A stretch of 64,000 nt of DNA from Glycomyces lechevalierae (lineage in GTDB: Bacteria > Actinomycetota > Actinomycetes > Mycobacteriales > Micromonosporaceae): NCBI RefSeq assembly GCF_027622945.1, contig NZ_JAPZVQ010000005.1, positions 134,040 to 198,039 of the forward strand, read 5' to 3'. The position numbers and the translations under genes are program-made. Each line of letters begins with the position of its first letter. The first letter of the stretch is position 1. The notes under the pieces are model-generated. The model was not told the DNA's origin. It worked only from the letters and a program-made list of their open reading frames with translations, and ran no database searches. This document shows positions 45,075 to 54,229 of this stretch, one piece after another.

Positions 45075-45440
45075 ATGGGGTGGTTCTTGCGCTTCACGCT
45101 CGCAAGGATACGTGGCCTAGCTGACAGATACCTGTGTGCAGAGGCACAATTCCCCAAGAGCACGACCCGTCCCTGGCCCGAAAGTACGAGCCCGCTCACC
45201 CCCGAACAGGACACCAGCTCAGAACCCACGCAGCCCACCATCCTCGATAGAATCACCCCACCAGAGCCGAGCACCCCCACCGCGGCTCCACAACTGAAAG
45301 CCCCGCCATACTCGACGCGCCTCGGCAACCTCTACCAAGTCCGCGCCGACGGCAGGCGATACAGCCTCATCCCGAAATGGGCCATGAACCCCAAGGACTG
45401 GAAGCGATTCACCGACCTCATCCAGGAGCGAGCGCAGTGA
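45075..45440 (+). CDS. Doubtful small ORF, possible gene remnant
   Basis: A 121-residue frame divergent from the cyclase gene. Only its last part looks protein-like (STRLGNLYQVRADGRRYSLI, then WAMNPKDWKRFTDLIQERAQ). The first 70 residues are Pro/Thr-rich without order. A similar start, ARIYEVATDGRRRRVLTP, occurs in the sequence just downstream (about 45462-45520), in a different frame context. It may be a decayed copy of a duplicated small gene; I would not rely on it. Confidence 0.3.
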   Translation: MGWFLRFTLARIRGLADRYLCAEAQFPKSTTRPWPESTSPLTPEQDTSSEPTQPTILDRITPPEPSTPTAAPQLKAPPYSTRLGNLYQVRADGRRYSLIPKWAMNPKDWKRFTDLIQERAQ

Positions 45441-45652
45441 ACCCCCCTGCCACCGAGCAACACCCACGACGCCCGGATCTACGAGGTCGCCACTGACGGC
45501 AGGCGCCGCCGGGTGCTGACACCTGCTGGTGGGGAAATCGAGAGGACTGGCGCGGCCTTGCCGACACCCTGCTCGACACGGCCCCGGGAAGCGTTGAGAC
45601 GGATGGCCGAAAAGCATCACGACCCCGCCCCGGCCCGGCTTCCTCGACCGGT
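45441..45652. other. Probable decayed duplicate of the preceding small ORF
   Basis: In one plus-strand frame the segment reads ARIYEVATDGRRRRVLTP, resembling NLYQVRADGRRYSLIP upstream, but without a start and with a mixed tail. It precedes the VapC gene on the other strand. No complete gene is seen. Confidence 0.35.
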
Positions 45653-46069
45653 TCAAGGCAGAAGGGTGAAAGCTCCGACGTGAGCGGGCCGGACGATGTT
45701 GAAGTGACGGTGGTCGATCGTGGCCACCTCACCGATACCCAGGCGCTCGGCGAGCGCGACGACTGAAGCGTCCACTGCCCCGAGCGGGAGGTCGGCGTAC
45801 CGCTCGACCAGTTCGGCGATGCGGAGCAGCTCCTCGTCAGTGGTCGGGCTGAGCGTCAGCGGTCCGCGAGGATCGGCGAGCGCCCGCAGGAACAGCGCCT
45901 CGGCCTTGGAACCGCGGTTCCGGTCAAGGAGCCAGCAGACCTCGGTGAGCACCGGCGCCGGAATCAACAGCGGTACCCGCACCGTGCGAAACCACTCCAC
46001 GCATCTTGCATGGTGATCGTCATCGTTGTCCATCAGCGCCACCAGCGGGCCGGTGTCGACGACGATCAA
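45653..46069 (-). CDS. vapC: VapC-type PIN-domain ribonuclease toxin
   Basis: A 138-residue PIN domain. IVVDTGPLVALMD gives the first catalytic Asp, PAPVLTEVCWLLDRN the Glu, and LGAVDASVVALAERLGIGEV with ATIDHRHF the distal Asp pair. VapC toxins cleave tRNA or rRNA and stop growth. Its start overlaps the antitoxin gene's stop by four bases, the usual VapBC layout. The organism's target is unknown. Confidence 0.88.
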   Translation of the reverse strand: MIVVDTGPLVALMDNDDDHHARCVEWFRTVRVPLLIPAPVLTEVCWLLDRNRGSKAEALFLRALADPRGPLTLSPTTDEELLRIAELVERYADLPLGAVDASVVALAERLGIGEVATIDHRHFNIVRPAHVGAFTLLP

Positions 46070-46281
46070 CGCGCTTCGCCCTCGTCTCGCAGGATCTCCT
46101 CGTGCCGCTCGGCGAGGTCGCCGCGGCCGGAGGAGAAGGACCCGATCCAGTCGGGCAGAGCTGCTTCGTTCCGGGCCGGATCGGGCATGGCGTAGCGTGC
46201 CCGAATCCAGGTGAGCGCCTCGGCGGCCTGCGGCTCGCCGAGATCCTCGACCAGACGGTGCAGCAGTTCCTTGCTCGTCAT
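46066..46281 (-). CDS. VapB-like antitoxin
   Basis: A 71-residue partner of the PIN toxin. TSKELLHRLVEDLGEPQAAE is a helical region; ARYAMPDPARNEAALPDWIG and FSSGRGDLAERHEEILRDEG form the acidic C-terminus expected to wrap the toxin. No clear AbrB/MazE DNA-binding motif is seen. Identification rests on position, size and the four-base overlap with vapC. Confidence 0.75.
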   Translation of the reverse strand: MTSKELLHRLVEDLGEPQAAEALTWIRARYAMPDPARNEAALPDWIGSFSSGRGDLAERHEEILRDEGEAR

Positions 46282-46367
46282 GTCGACACCTCCCTTTGCG
46301 TGGTCGGATTCAAGCGTACGGCGTCCGTCCGTGAGATGCGCTGAACCCGGTCTGCTCGGCGGCGGGG

Positions 46368-46769
46368 TTACGAGGGGTGGATGGGGTTGCCGTCTTTCCA
46401 GACGACTCCCTTGTTGCGGCAGAGGCAGAAGGGGTGGCCGATGGGGTCGGTGTAGATGTGCCAGCCGTAGCCTTCGCCTTTGCTGAAGCGTTTCTGGAGG
46501 GTGGCGCCGAGGGCGGTGAGGCGTTCGTGTTCGGGTTCGAACTCGTCGACTTCGAAGTCGAGGTGGAACTGCTTGGGGTGCTCGTCGTCGGGCCAGGAGG
46601 GCGCGCGGTAGTCGTCGACGCGCTGGAAGGCGAGTTCGATCTCGCCGAAGGTGATGCTGACCCAGTCGGTGCTGTTGTCATTGACGGGGCGGCCGGTGAC
46701 CTCGGCGTAGAACGCGGCGAGCTTCATGGGCTCGGGGCAGTCGATGATGAAATCGGTGAGTTTCAGCAT
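46368..46769 (-). CDS. VOC (glyoxalase/dioxygenase-fold) family protein
   Basis: A 133-residue single-VOC-domain protein: LTDFIIDCPEPMKLAAFYAE, WVSITFGEIELAFQRVDDYR, QFHLDFEVDEFEPEHERLTA and HIYTDPIGHPFCLC, the last with the metal-associated end strand. His in FHLD and Glu/His residues in the last strand could bind a metal. ATG at 46769 follows GGGAG; the longer frame to 46820 lacks support. Enzyme activity cannot be told from sequence. Confidence 0.88.
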   Translation of the reverse strand: MLKLTDFIIDCPEPMKLAAFYAEVTGRPVNDNSTDWVSITFGEIELAFQRVDDYRAPSWPDDEHPKQFHLDFEVDEFEPEHERLTALGATLQKRFSKGEGYGWHIYTDPIGHPFCLCRNKGVVWKDGNPIHPS

Positions 46770-46819
46770 CGGGAGATACTCCCACAAGCCGGGGCGTTCA
46801 CGGAAGTCCTTGCAGCACA

Positions 46820-46853
46820 AAGGGCCCGGAACGCGGCAGCGCTCCGGGCCCTT
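46820..46853 (-). terminator. Terminator of guaB3
   Basis: An 11-bp stem AAGGGCCCGGA/TCCGGGCCCTT with a 12-nt loop and TTTGTG on the minus side, ten bases past the guaB3 stop. Confidence 0.75.
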
Positions 46854-46862
46854 CTCTGCTGG

Positions 46863-47984
46863 TTACGCGGTGACCAGGCTGGCCTTCTGGAATTCCTTGA
46901 CCGTCGTGTAGCCGGTCTTGGCCATGGCCCGGCGCAGGCCTCCGAAGAGGTTCTGGGAGCCGTCGGAGGAATTGCTGGGGCCGTAGAGGATCGCCTCGAG
47001 GTCGGGGACCTCGACGTCACCGGAGTCTCCCGGGCGGAAGCGGCCGCGGGGCAGCTTCGGGTGGGAGGCGGCGGAGTGCCACCAGGCGCCGGCGGCCGGG
47101 GACTCGGCGGCGTCCGCGAGGATCGAGCCGAGCATGACCGAGTCGGCGCCGCAGGCGATGGCCTTGGCGATCGCGCCGGAGTTGGTCATCTCGCCGTCGG
47201 CGATGAGGTGCACGTAGCGCCCGCCGGTCTCGTCGAGGTAGTCGCGGCGCGCGGCCGCGGCTTCGACGATCGCGGAGGCCATCGGGACGTCGATGCCGAG
47301 GACGGTGTCCGTGGTGGACCAGTCGTCGGAGCCGACGCCGACGATGACGCCGGCCGCGCCGGTGCGCATCAGGTGCATCGCGGTCTTGTAGTTGGTGGCC
47401 CCGCCGACGACGACGGGGACGTCCAGGTCCGCGATGAACTGCTTCAGGTTCAGGACGTCGCCGCCGGAGGAGACGTGCTCCGCGGAGACGATGGTGCCCT
47501 GGATGACCAGCAGGTCCACCCCGGCCTCGACCGCGAGCGGCGCGAGTTCGGCGGTGTGCTGGGGGCTGAAGCGGATGGCGGTGGTGATGCCGCCGGCGCG
47601 CAGTTCGGCGATCCGCTCGGCGATGAGCTCGGGCTTCACCGGCTCGGCGTAGATCTCCTGGAGCCGCTCGATGGCGTTCTCGGCGGGCGTGTCCGCGAGC
47701 TCCTTCAGCAGCGAGTTGGGGTCGACGTAGCGGCACCACAGCCCTTCGCCGTTGAGCACGCCGAGGCCGCCGAGGCGGCCCATCTCGATCACGGACGTCG
47801 GGCTCATCGTCGCGTCGGACGGGTGCCCCACGGCCGGGATCTCGAACCGGTAGGCGTCGAGCTGCCATTCGGTGGAGACGTCGTCGATGTCCCGGGTCCG
47901 CCGGGTCGGCACGAGCGCCACTTCGGACAGCCGCCAGCCGCGCGCCACGATCTTGCCGGGGCCGATCTCGACCAATTCCCGCAC
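46863..47984 (-). CDS. guaB3: GuaB3-family IMP dehydrogenase-related protein
   Basis: A 373-residue TIM-barrel protein lacking the CBS pair: VEIGPGKIVARGWRLSEVAL, PTRRTRDIDDVSTEWQLDAY, GRLGGLGVLNGEGLW and VPVVVGGATNYKTAMHLMRT. In actinobacteria GuaB3 accompanies true GuaB; some members have been reported to act on GMP rather than as a classical dehydrogenase. The phosphate loop is TGAAGVIVGVGSDDWSTTD, and no CTTR catalytic cysteine is seen, consistent with a non-canonical activity. GTG at 47984 is chosen (GGAGGA six bases upstream) over GTG at 47990. It lies directly after guaB, 25 nt apart. Confidence 0.92.
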   Translation of the reverse strand: MRELVEIGPGKIVARGWRLSEVALVPTRRTRDIDDVSTEWQLDAYRFEIPAVGHPSDATMSPTSVIEMGRLGGLGVLNGEGLWCRYVDPNSLLKELADTPAENAIERLQEIYAEPVKPELIAERIAELRAGGITTAIRFSPQHTAELAPLAVEAGVDLLVIQGTIVSAEHVSSGGDVLNLKQFIADLDVPVVVGGATNYKTAMHLMRTGAAGVIVGVGSDDWSTTDTVLGIDVPMASAIVEAAAARRDYLDETGGRYVHLIADGEMTNSGAIAKAIACGADSVMLGSILADAAESPAAGAWWHSAASHPKLPRGRFRPGDSGDVEVPDLEAILYGPSNSSDGSQNLFGGLRRAMAKTGYTTVKEFQKASLVTA

Positions 47985-48009
47985 AGTCACTCCTCCTACA
48001 GGGCCCGGA

Positions 48010-49581
<1,572 letters not shown>

Positions 49582-49684
49582 TCAATCGTAGAGCCGTAAC
49601 GTGCGTCGCTCCGAAGCGCACACGTCCCCTTGAGGTGTGATTCGCAGCGGAAACGCGGCGGATTCAGGGGATGACCGGACGGGT

Positions 49685-49709
49685 GTGAGCGGGGCGTCGC
49701 CCCGCTCAC
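49685..49709 (-). terminator. Terminator of the small acidic-protein gene
   Basis: A perfect 11-bp stem (GTGAGCGGGGC) with loop GTC lies 43 nt past the stop at 49752 and before guaB, so guaB has its own promoter. Confidence 0.7.
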
Positions 49710-49751
49710 CCGCCGCACCGTCAGACTCGTTGCGGAATATGCCGGTATGCC

Positions 49752-49955
49752 CTAGAAGACGTCTTCCACGGCGTCGGTGACCGCATCGGAGGCGGTCTCG
49801 AAGGCGTCGGACTCCGAGACGGAGTCCCAGGCGTCGCCGGCGCTCTCGCTGACGTCCTCCCAGACCTCGGTGGCGTCGATGTCGGTCACGGTGTCCGCGA
49901 CACCGTCCACCACATCGTCGAAGATCTCTTCTACGTTCTCGCCGAAGCCGTCCAT
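49752..49955 (-). CDS. Small highly acidic protein, 67 residues
   Basis: Not recognised. About one third of the residues are Asp or Glu and there is one Trp-containing helix (TEVWEDVSESAGDAWDSVSE); the rest repeats Asp/Val/Ala/Thr/Ser, suggesting an amphipathic helix. GAGGAG lies six bases before the ATG, and a terminator follows, which together argue for a real gene. No cysteine, no signal peptide. Such proteins can be DNA mimics, chaperone-like or phospholipid-binding peptides; this is speculation. Confidence 0.7.
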   Translation of the reverse strand: MDGFGENVEEIFDDVVDGVADTVTDIDATEVWEDVSESAGDAWDSVSESDAFETASDAVTDAVEDVF

Positions 49956-50114
49956 GGCCGTCTCCTCAGTGTTGCGGGTTGACTTGCGGCCCATGCTAAC
50001 GAGCGGGACGCGCACTGTCAGCACGCGGAGGCGAGGCTGGCACGCATCCGGGAGTCACCACCCCGCCACCGCGCACGCCCGGCAAGGTCGTTGCCAAGGG
50101 TTAGGCTGGGAAAT

Positions 50115-50486
50115 GTGTATGAGGAGCCACGCGACCCGTTCGCCGACGATCCCGACCACGCGGACGCGCTCGCCCCGTTCGAGCCCGAACTGGACGAGGA
50201 CGACCGCGCGGACCTCCTCGAAGACCTCCACGAACTGGAGCTGTTCGAGAAGGTCCTGCACCCGCAGGGCTACCGGGGCGTCGTCGTCGACTGCGCCGAC
50301 TGCGACGAACCGCACTACTTCACGTGGGGCCTGCTCATGGCGAACCTGCGCGGCCTCCTGGAGGCGAACTGCGCGCAGGTCCACGAACCGGCCTTCGACC
50401 CCGATCCGGCCCATTACGTGACCTGGGACTACGCCCGGGGGTTCTCGGACTGCTGGATCATGACGCACGGCGAGGACGCGGTCTAG
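50115..50486 (+). CDS. DUF5319 family protein
   Basis: A 123-residue soluble protein. FADDPDHADALAPFEPELDE opens the family, followed by LHELELFEKVLHPQGYRGVV, VDCADCDEPHYFTWGLLMAN with a C-x-x-C-like pair, and HYVTWDYARGFSDC. Function unknown. In Streptomyces, DUF5319 lies near guaB and bldM, and the same neighbourhood is seen here. It starts with GTG at 50115; the stop overlaps the end of the membrane-kinase gene on the other strand by four bases. Confidence 0.88.
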   Translation: MYEEPRDPFADDPDHADALAPFEPELDEDDRADLLEDLHELELFEKVLHPQGYRGVVVDCADCDEPHYFTWGLLMANLRGLLEANCAQVHEPAFDPDPAHYVTWDYARGFSDCWIMTHGEDAV

Positions 50487-52828
50487 GCGACCGCCCCGGT
50501 CTCGGCCGTCTTCACCGGCTCGTCGGCGCGGGGCTGCGGCGCCTTCCGCTTCTCGTCCCTCGCCTCGAGCACGTCGAGCCGTTCGGCCGCGAGGATCGCC
50601 CGCGTCAGCCCGGCCCGCACGTACGGCGCGTCGGAGCCGGTGTTCTTGAAGGTCCAGATGCCGATGTTGATGAGCGCGATCGCGATCGCGTACATGAGCT
50701 CGTCCTGCAGCCGGTCGTTGTAGAGGAAGATCCCGATGATGACCACCGGCAGGGCGTAGAGCCAGGCCGCGGGCTGCCAGGACTCCAAGCGCTGCAGCGT
50801 CATGATGTCTCTCTTGGGGACGGTGGAGAGACCTTTCCCGTTGTGCCAGGCGCGGGCCCGCCGGTTCGCGTCGAGCGCGAACCACAGGCACGCCGAGATC
50901 ATCGTCGCCACCGTGATGATCCCGATGGGGCTGAAGATCACCCACCACCGCCGCTGCACCAGTGTCGGCAGCAGGATGTACACGGTGGGGAAGATCGCCG
51001 TGCCCCTCATCATGAACGAGGCCGCCGCGGTGCGTACGCCCGTCCATCCCCGCCGGCGGATCGCCGAATGCGGGGTCATGTCCGCGAAGATGTTCATGTA
51101 CAGCCGCAGGGCGGGAATCGCGTAGGCGAGCGCGACGATCCGCACCGGCAGGTTGTCCCACGCGGCCGGTATCTCGTAGTCGGCGGCGCGGATGTCGTCG
51201 AGCAGCGGGATGCCCTGCTGCCCTGAGCGGTTGAACAGCCAGTTGGCGTACTCGATCCATTTGGCCTGCCAGAACAGGTCGAGGTCCCGCGACCACCAGG
51301 TGAGGACGAGGGCGAGCGTCACCCACGACAAGAGCGCGCAGGCCACGGCCCAGCGTTTGAGGCCCCGCGCCTGCCGCAGGTGGTGGGCGCGCATGGGGTG
51401 GGTCGCTTCGTCGGTGGCCTTGACCTGCCTGCGGCGGACCTTCCAGATCTCGCGCTGGCGCTTGACGGCGGCCACGCCGGGCAGGAGGTTCTTGAGCCGC
51501 TCGCGGCGGGTCGTCGGCCGGTCCTTCTCGGCCGCTTCGAGGACTTCGAGTTCGCACACGAAGAGGTCGCGGATCTCAGTGAACCGGCCGCGGCCGGCGT
51601 CGATGCCGGAGACGGCGAGGCGCTGCGAGGGGTCGGCGTCGACGAGGTCTTCGAGGAGCCGCGCGAGGCCGACCGAAGCGACGTAGAACTGGTCGGGGAC
51701 CGTGCCGGGGGCGCTGTGCGGGATGCCGCCGATCGCCATGAGCACCATGCCGACCGAGTAGAGGTCGGCGAGGTGGCCGCCTTTGCCGGTGGCCTTGACC
51801 TCGGGGGCGATGTACACGGATTCGCGGGACTCGGCGCCCACGAGGGTCCGCGTGTGGAGGAAGTTCACGCCGAGGTCGATGAGCTTGAGCTTCACCGTGG
51901 TCGGGTTCTCGACCTGGACGATGATGTTCGACGGCGTGAGGTCGTTGTGGTGGCCCACGTTCTCGGCCAGCGCGGTCATCGCGTCGAGCAGGGCGGTGCC
52001 GAGGACGCGGAGTTGGCCGATGTCGACTGGCCGCACGATCTCGGACTTGGGTTTCCTGCGGCCCTTGGCGATCGTGCGGAGGTGGTCGGTGAGGGTGGTG
52101 CCTTTGACGAACTCCATGAGGACCCAGCTGTCGTGGCTGGCCCACACGGTGACGAGGGGCGAGCCTTCGGGGCGTTCGCCGCCGAAGTCGCGCTGGTAGT
52201 CCCTGGTGGCCTTGACGATCGCGGGGAGGCGCAGGTAGGGGTAGATGAGGATTTTGAGGGCGTAGTGGGTGGCCCAGCCGGCTTTGGGGGTGTCGGAGTC
52301 GACGGTGACGATGACCGAGGTGGTGCCCTGGCGGTGGAAGGCCATGGTGGCGAAGTCGATCGTGTCCCAGACGTCGCGGGCTTCGGTGTCCTCGTCGGCG
52401 GGCCGGTAGAGGGCTTCGATGGCGTCTTGGACGCGGGGGTGGGCGACGAGGTCGCGGCAGAGGTCGTCGGCGGAGCGGCCGGCGATGTCGCCGCCTTCGT
52501 AGGTCTCGCCGTGGTAGCGCATCCGGTCGGAGCGGTGCATGGCGATGAGTGTGAGCAGGAAGAACCCGAGGTGGCCGGTGGTGGCGTGGCTGACGCGTTC
52601 GTCGGGTTCGGGTGCGGCCCACCAGGTCCAGAGCTGTTCGAGGGCGGCGGCGCGGTCGATGCCGAAGCGGTCGGCGTAGGCGCGTTCGTCGAGCGGGAGG
52701 TCGAGGAGGGCGGTGCGCCAGTCGCCGGTCTGCCACTGGTCGAGTTCGGTGGCGGCGTCGCGGTCGTCGATGCGGCCGGTGAGGTGGGCGCAGGCGTCGG
52801 TGAGGCGGTCAACCAATGCGCTTGCCAT
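50483..52828 (-). CDS. Membrane-anchored protein kinase-like protein, paired with a patatin
   Basis: A 781-residue protein. An N-terminal helical part of ~160 residues precedes a kinase-fold domain with the Lys in ATHYALKILIYP (K192), catalytic loop VGHHNDLTPSNIIV (H294-N295-D296, N301; HRD becomes HND), metal Asp in LKLIDLGVNFL (DLG for DFG, D318) and APE as VYIAPEV. All residues needed for catalysis are kept, so an active kinase is plausible; the variant motifs set it apart from common PknB types. About six helices follow (WAVACALLSWVTLALVLTWW, VIFSPIGIITVATMISACLW, YALPVVIIGIFLY), giving a C-terminal membrane domain. Its ATG lies 20 bases inside the patatin gene, with GAGG upstream. Confidence 0.75.
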   Translation of the reverse strand: MASALVDRLTDACAHLTGRIDDRDAATELDQWQTGDWRTALLDLPLDERAYADRFGIDRAAALEQLWTWWAAPEPDERVSHATTGHLGFFLLTLIAMHRSDRMRYHGETYEGGDIAGRSADDLCRDLVAHPRVQDAIEALYRPADEDTEARDVWDTIDFATMAFHRQGTTSVIVTVDSDTPKAGWATHYALKILIYPYLRLPAIVKATRDYQRDFGGERPEGSPLVTVWASHDSWVLMEFVKGTTLTDHLRTIAKGRRKPKSEIVRPVDIGQLRVLGTALLDAMTALAENVGHHNDLTPSNIIVQVENPTTVKLKLIDLGVNFLHTRTLVGAESRESVYIAPEVKATGKGGHLADLYSVGMVLMAIGGIPHSAPGTVPDQFYVASVGLARLLEDLVDADPSQRLAVSGIDAGRGRFTEIRDLFVCELEVLEAAEKDRPTTRRERLKNLLPGVAAVKRQREIWKVRRRQVKATDEATHPMRAHHLRQARGLKRWAVACALLSWVTLALVLTWWSRDLDLFWQAKWIEYANWLFNRSGQQGIPLLDDIRAADYEIPAAWDNLPVRIVALAYAIPALRLYMNIFADMTPHSAIRRRGWTGVRTAAASFMMRGTAIFPTVYILLPTLVQRRWWVIFSPIGIITVATMISACLWFALDANRRARAWHNGKGLSTVPKRDIMTLQRLESWQPAAWLYALPVVIIGIFLYNDRLQDELMYAIAIALINIGIWTFKNTGSDAPYVRAGLTRAILAAERLDVLEARDEKRKAPQPRADEPVKTAETGAVA

Positions 52829-53942
52829 CGGCGGTCCTCACGGTGACGATGCGGGGGACGGAGCGGAAGGCGCCGTCGCGGATCTCTTTGACGGGGATGC
52901 TCTGCACGGCGGCGGCCATGACGGCGTGGGCTTCGCGGGCGGCGGTGATGAGCGCGTCGCGGTCGCGGGTCTGGTTGCCGACTTCCTTCATCCACGGGAG
53001 CGGGGCGAGGTCGAGGACCTGCGGGCCGGGTCCGGGGTCGGTCATCCAGTGCTGCAGCTGTTTTCGCTGGCTGCGGTATTGGAACTGGGAGGCGACGTAG
53101 GCCTTGCCGAGGCCTTTGCGGAGGCGTTCGAGGTAGGCGATGGAGTAGCGGCGGCCGGGCGAGAGGCGGGTGGGCGGGGCTTTGAGGGGTTTGGTGCTGA
53201 GGGAGAGGACGTGGGTGCAGCCGTCTTCGAGGGCGAGGAGGCTCGGGTGGGCGGTGAGGACGCCGCCGTCGAGGGCGCGTTCGCCGCGGAACGTGCCGGT
53301 GCCGGGGACGGCGACGGGCATCCAGCAGCTGGCTTTGAGTGCGGCTTTCAGGTCGTCTCGGGATTCGAACTCGTGGGGGCCGATGGCTTTCAGGCTGTCC
53401 ACGAGGCTGATGGTGACGTGGAATTCGGTGGGGCTCTTGAGGATCTTCTCGAAGTCGAGGGGTTTGACGGTCTCGATGACCTCGTCGAAGGCGTAGTCGA
53501 GGTTGAGGAGCGGGCGGCCGGTGAACATGTTGCGGATGTCGACGAACTTGCGGGTGGCGAGGTCGTCGAAGTAGATGGTGAGCGGGTACCAGCAGTCGCC
53601 GCCGGCCATGAAGTAGGCGGCGTTGATGGAGCCGGAGGACGAGCTGTAGACGGCGTCGAAGACGGGGCGCAGGCCGAGGTCGTCGAGGGCGACGAGCATG
53701 GCGGCGGAGGTCACGCCGCGCATGCCGCCGCCTTCGACGGCGAGGCCGAGCTTGTGGCCGTCGGTCCGCGCGCCGGGCTGGGAGCCTGCGGCTTGGCGGG
53801 CCCGGATCAGTTCCAGGACAGGGTGATCGACGGCCCAGTAGCGGTCGGCGTCGTGGGCATAGATGTCGGACAATTCGGCCTCGCTCAGGGGTGCGGCGTT
53901 GCGGCGGAATCGGATTGTCCTCAGGATAGCCCGTTCGCCCAC
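52809..53942 (-). CDS. Patatin-like phospholipase, coupled to a membrane kinase
   Basis: A 377-residue patatin-family lipid acyl hydrolase. Oxyanion loop EGGGMRGVTSA (GGGxR) near residue 70, nucleophile elbow VYSSSSGSINAAY (S102; the first Gly of GxSxG is Ser), and the aspartate motif ERALDGGVLTAHP. Patatins cleave phospholipids or acylglycerols using a Ser-Asp dyad. The C-terminus (RIVTVRTADGKRIG) overlaps the kinase start. The N-terminal 60 residues have no homology I can name. GTG at 53942 is the only in-frame start with room, although no good ribosome binding site precedes it. Confidence 0.88.
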   Translation of the reverse strand: MGERAILRTIRFRRNAAPLSEAELSDIYAHDADRYWAVDHPVLELIRARQAAGSQPGARTDGHKLGLAVEGGGMRGVTSAAMLVALDDLGLRPVFDAVYSSSSGSINAAYFMAGGDCWYPLTIYFDDLATRKFVDIRNMFTGRPLLNLDYAFDEVIETVKPLDFEKILKSPTEFHVTISLVDSLKAIGPHEFESRDDLKAALKASCWMPVAVPGTGTFRGERALDGGVLTAHPSLLALEDGCTHVLSLSTKPLKAPPTRLSPGRRYSIAYLERLRKGLGKAYVASQFQYRSQRKQLQHWMTDPGPGPQVLDLAPLPWMKEVGNQTRDRDALITAAREAHAVMAAAVQSIPVKEIRDGAFRSVPRIVTVRTADGKRIG

Positions 53943-54177
53943 AATGCGCAGTCCCCGAATCGCGCTCGGGAGCGCCGGAGCACCAGCCGGAGGCGATCCT
54001 GCGGGCGTCGCGCTCGATCGCGCGGCACATCCGGTCGCCCGCCATTCGATCGGCCCGACCGGCGGCTCCGTGAAGACCGCGACGGGCCGGGGCCCGGCGC
54101 GTTTGTCCTCGTCGAAGCTGATGCCATGCAGGGCAGGGTTCTCGGCCGGTCAGCAGCGGAACTGGCGCAAGAGCACC

Positions 54178-54209
54178 CGCGGCGGGAGTTCAACCGAACT
54201 CCCGCCGCG
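54178..54209 (-). terminator. Terminator of the LppU-like gene
   Basis: A perfect 14-bp stem (CGCGGCGGGAGTTC) with 4-nt loop AACC, 20 nt past the stop at 54230. The next 235 nt up to the patatin start hold no gene. Confidence 0.85.
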
Positions 54210-54229
54210 GCTTCACACTTGGCGCCCGC

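Noticed and set aside
51380-52846. 488-residue plus-strand ORF opposite the membrane kinase
   Set aside because: Shadow of the kinase gene; no motif or start signal.
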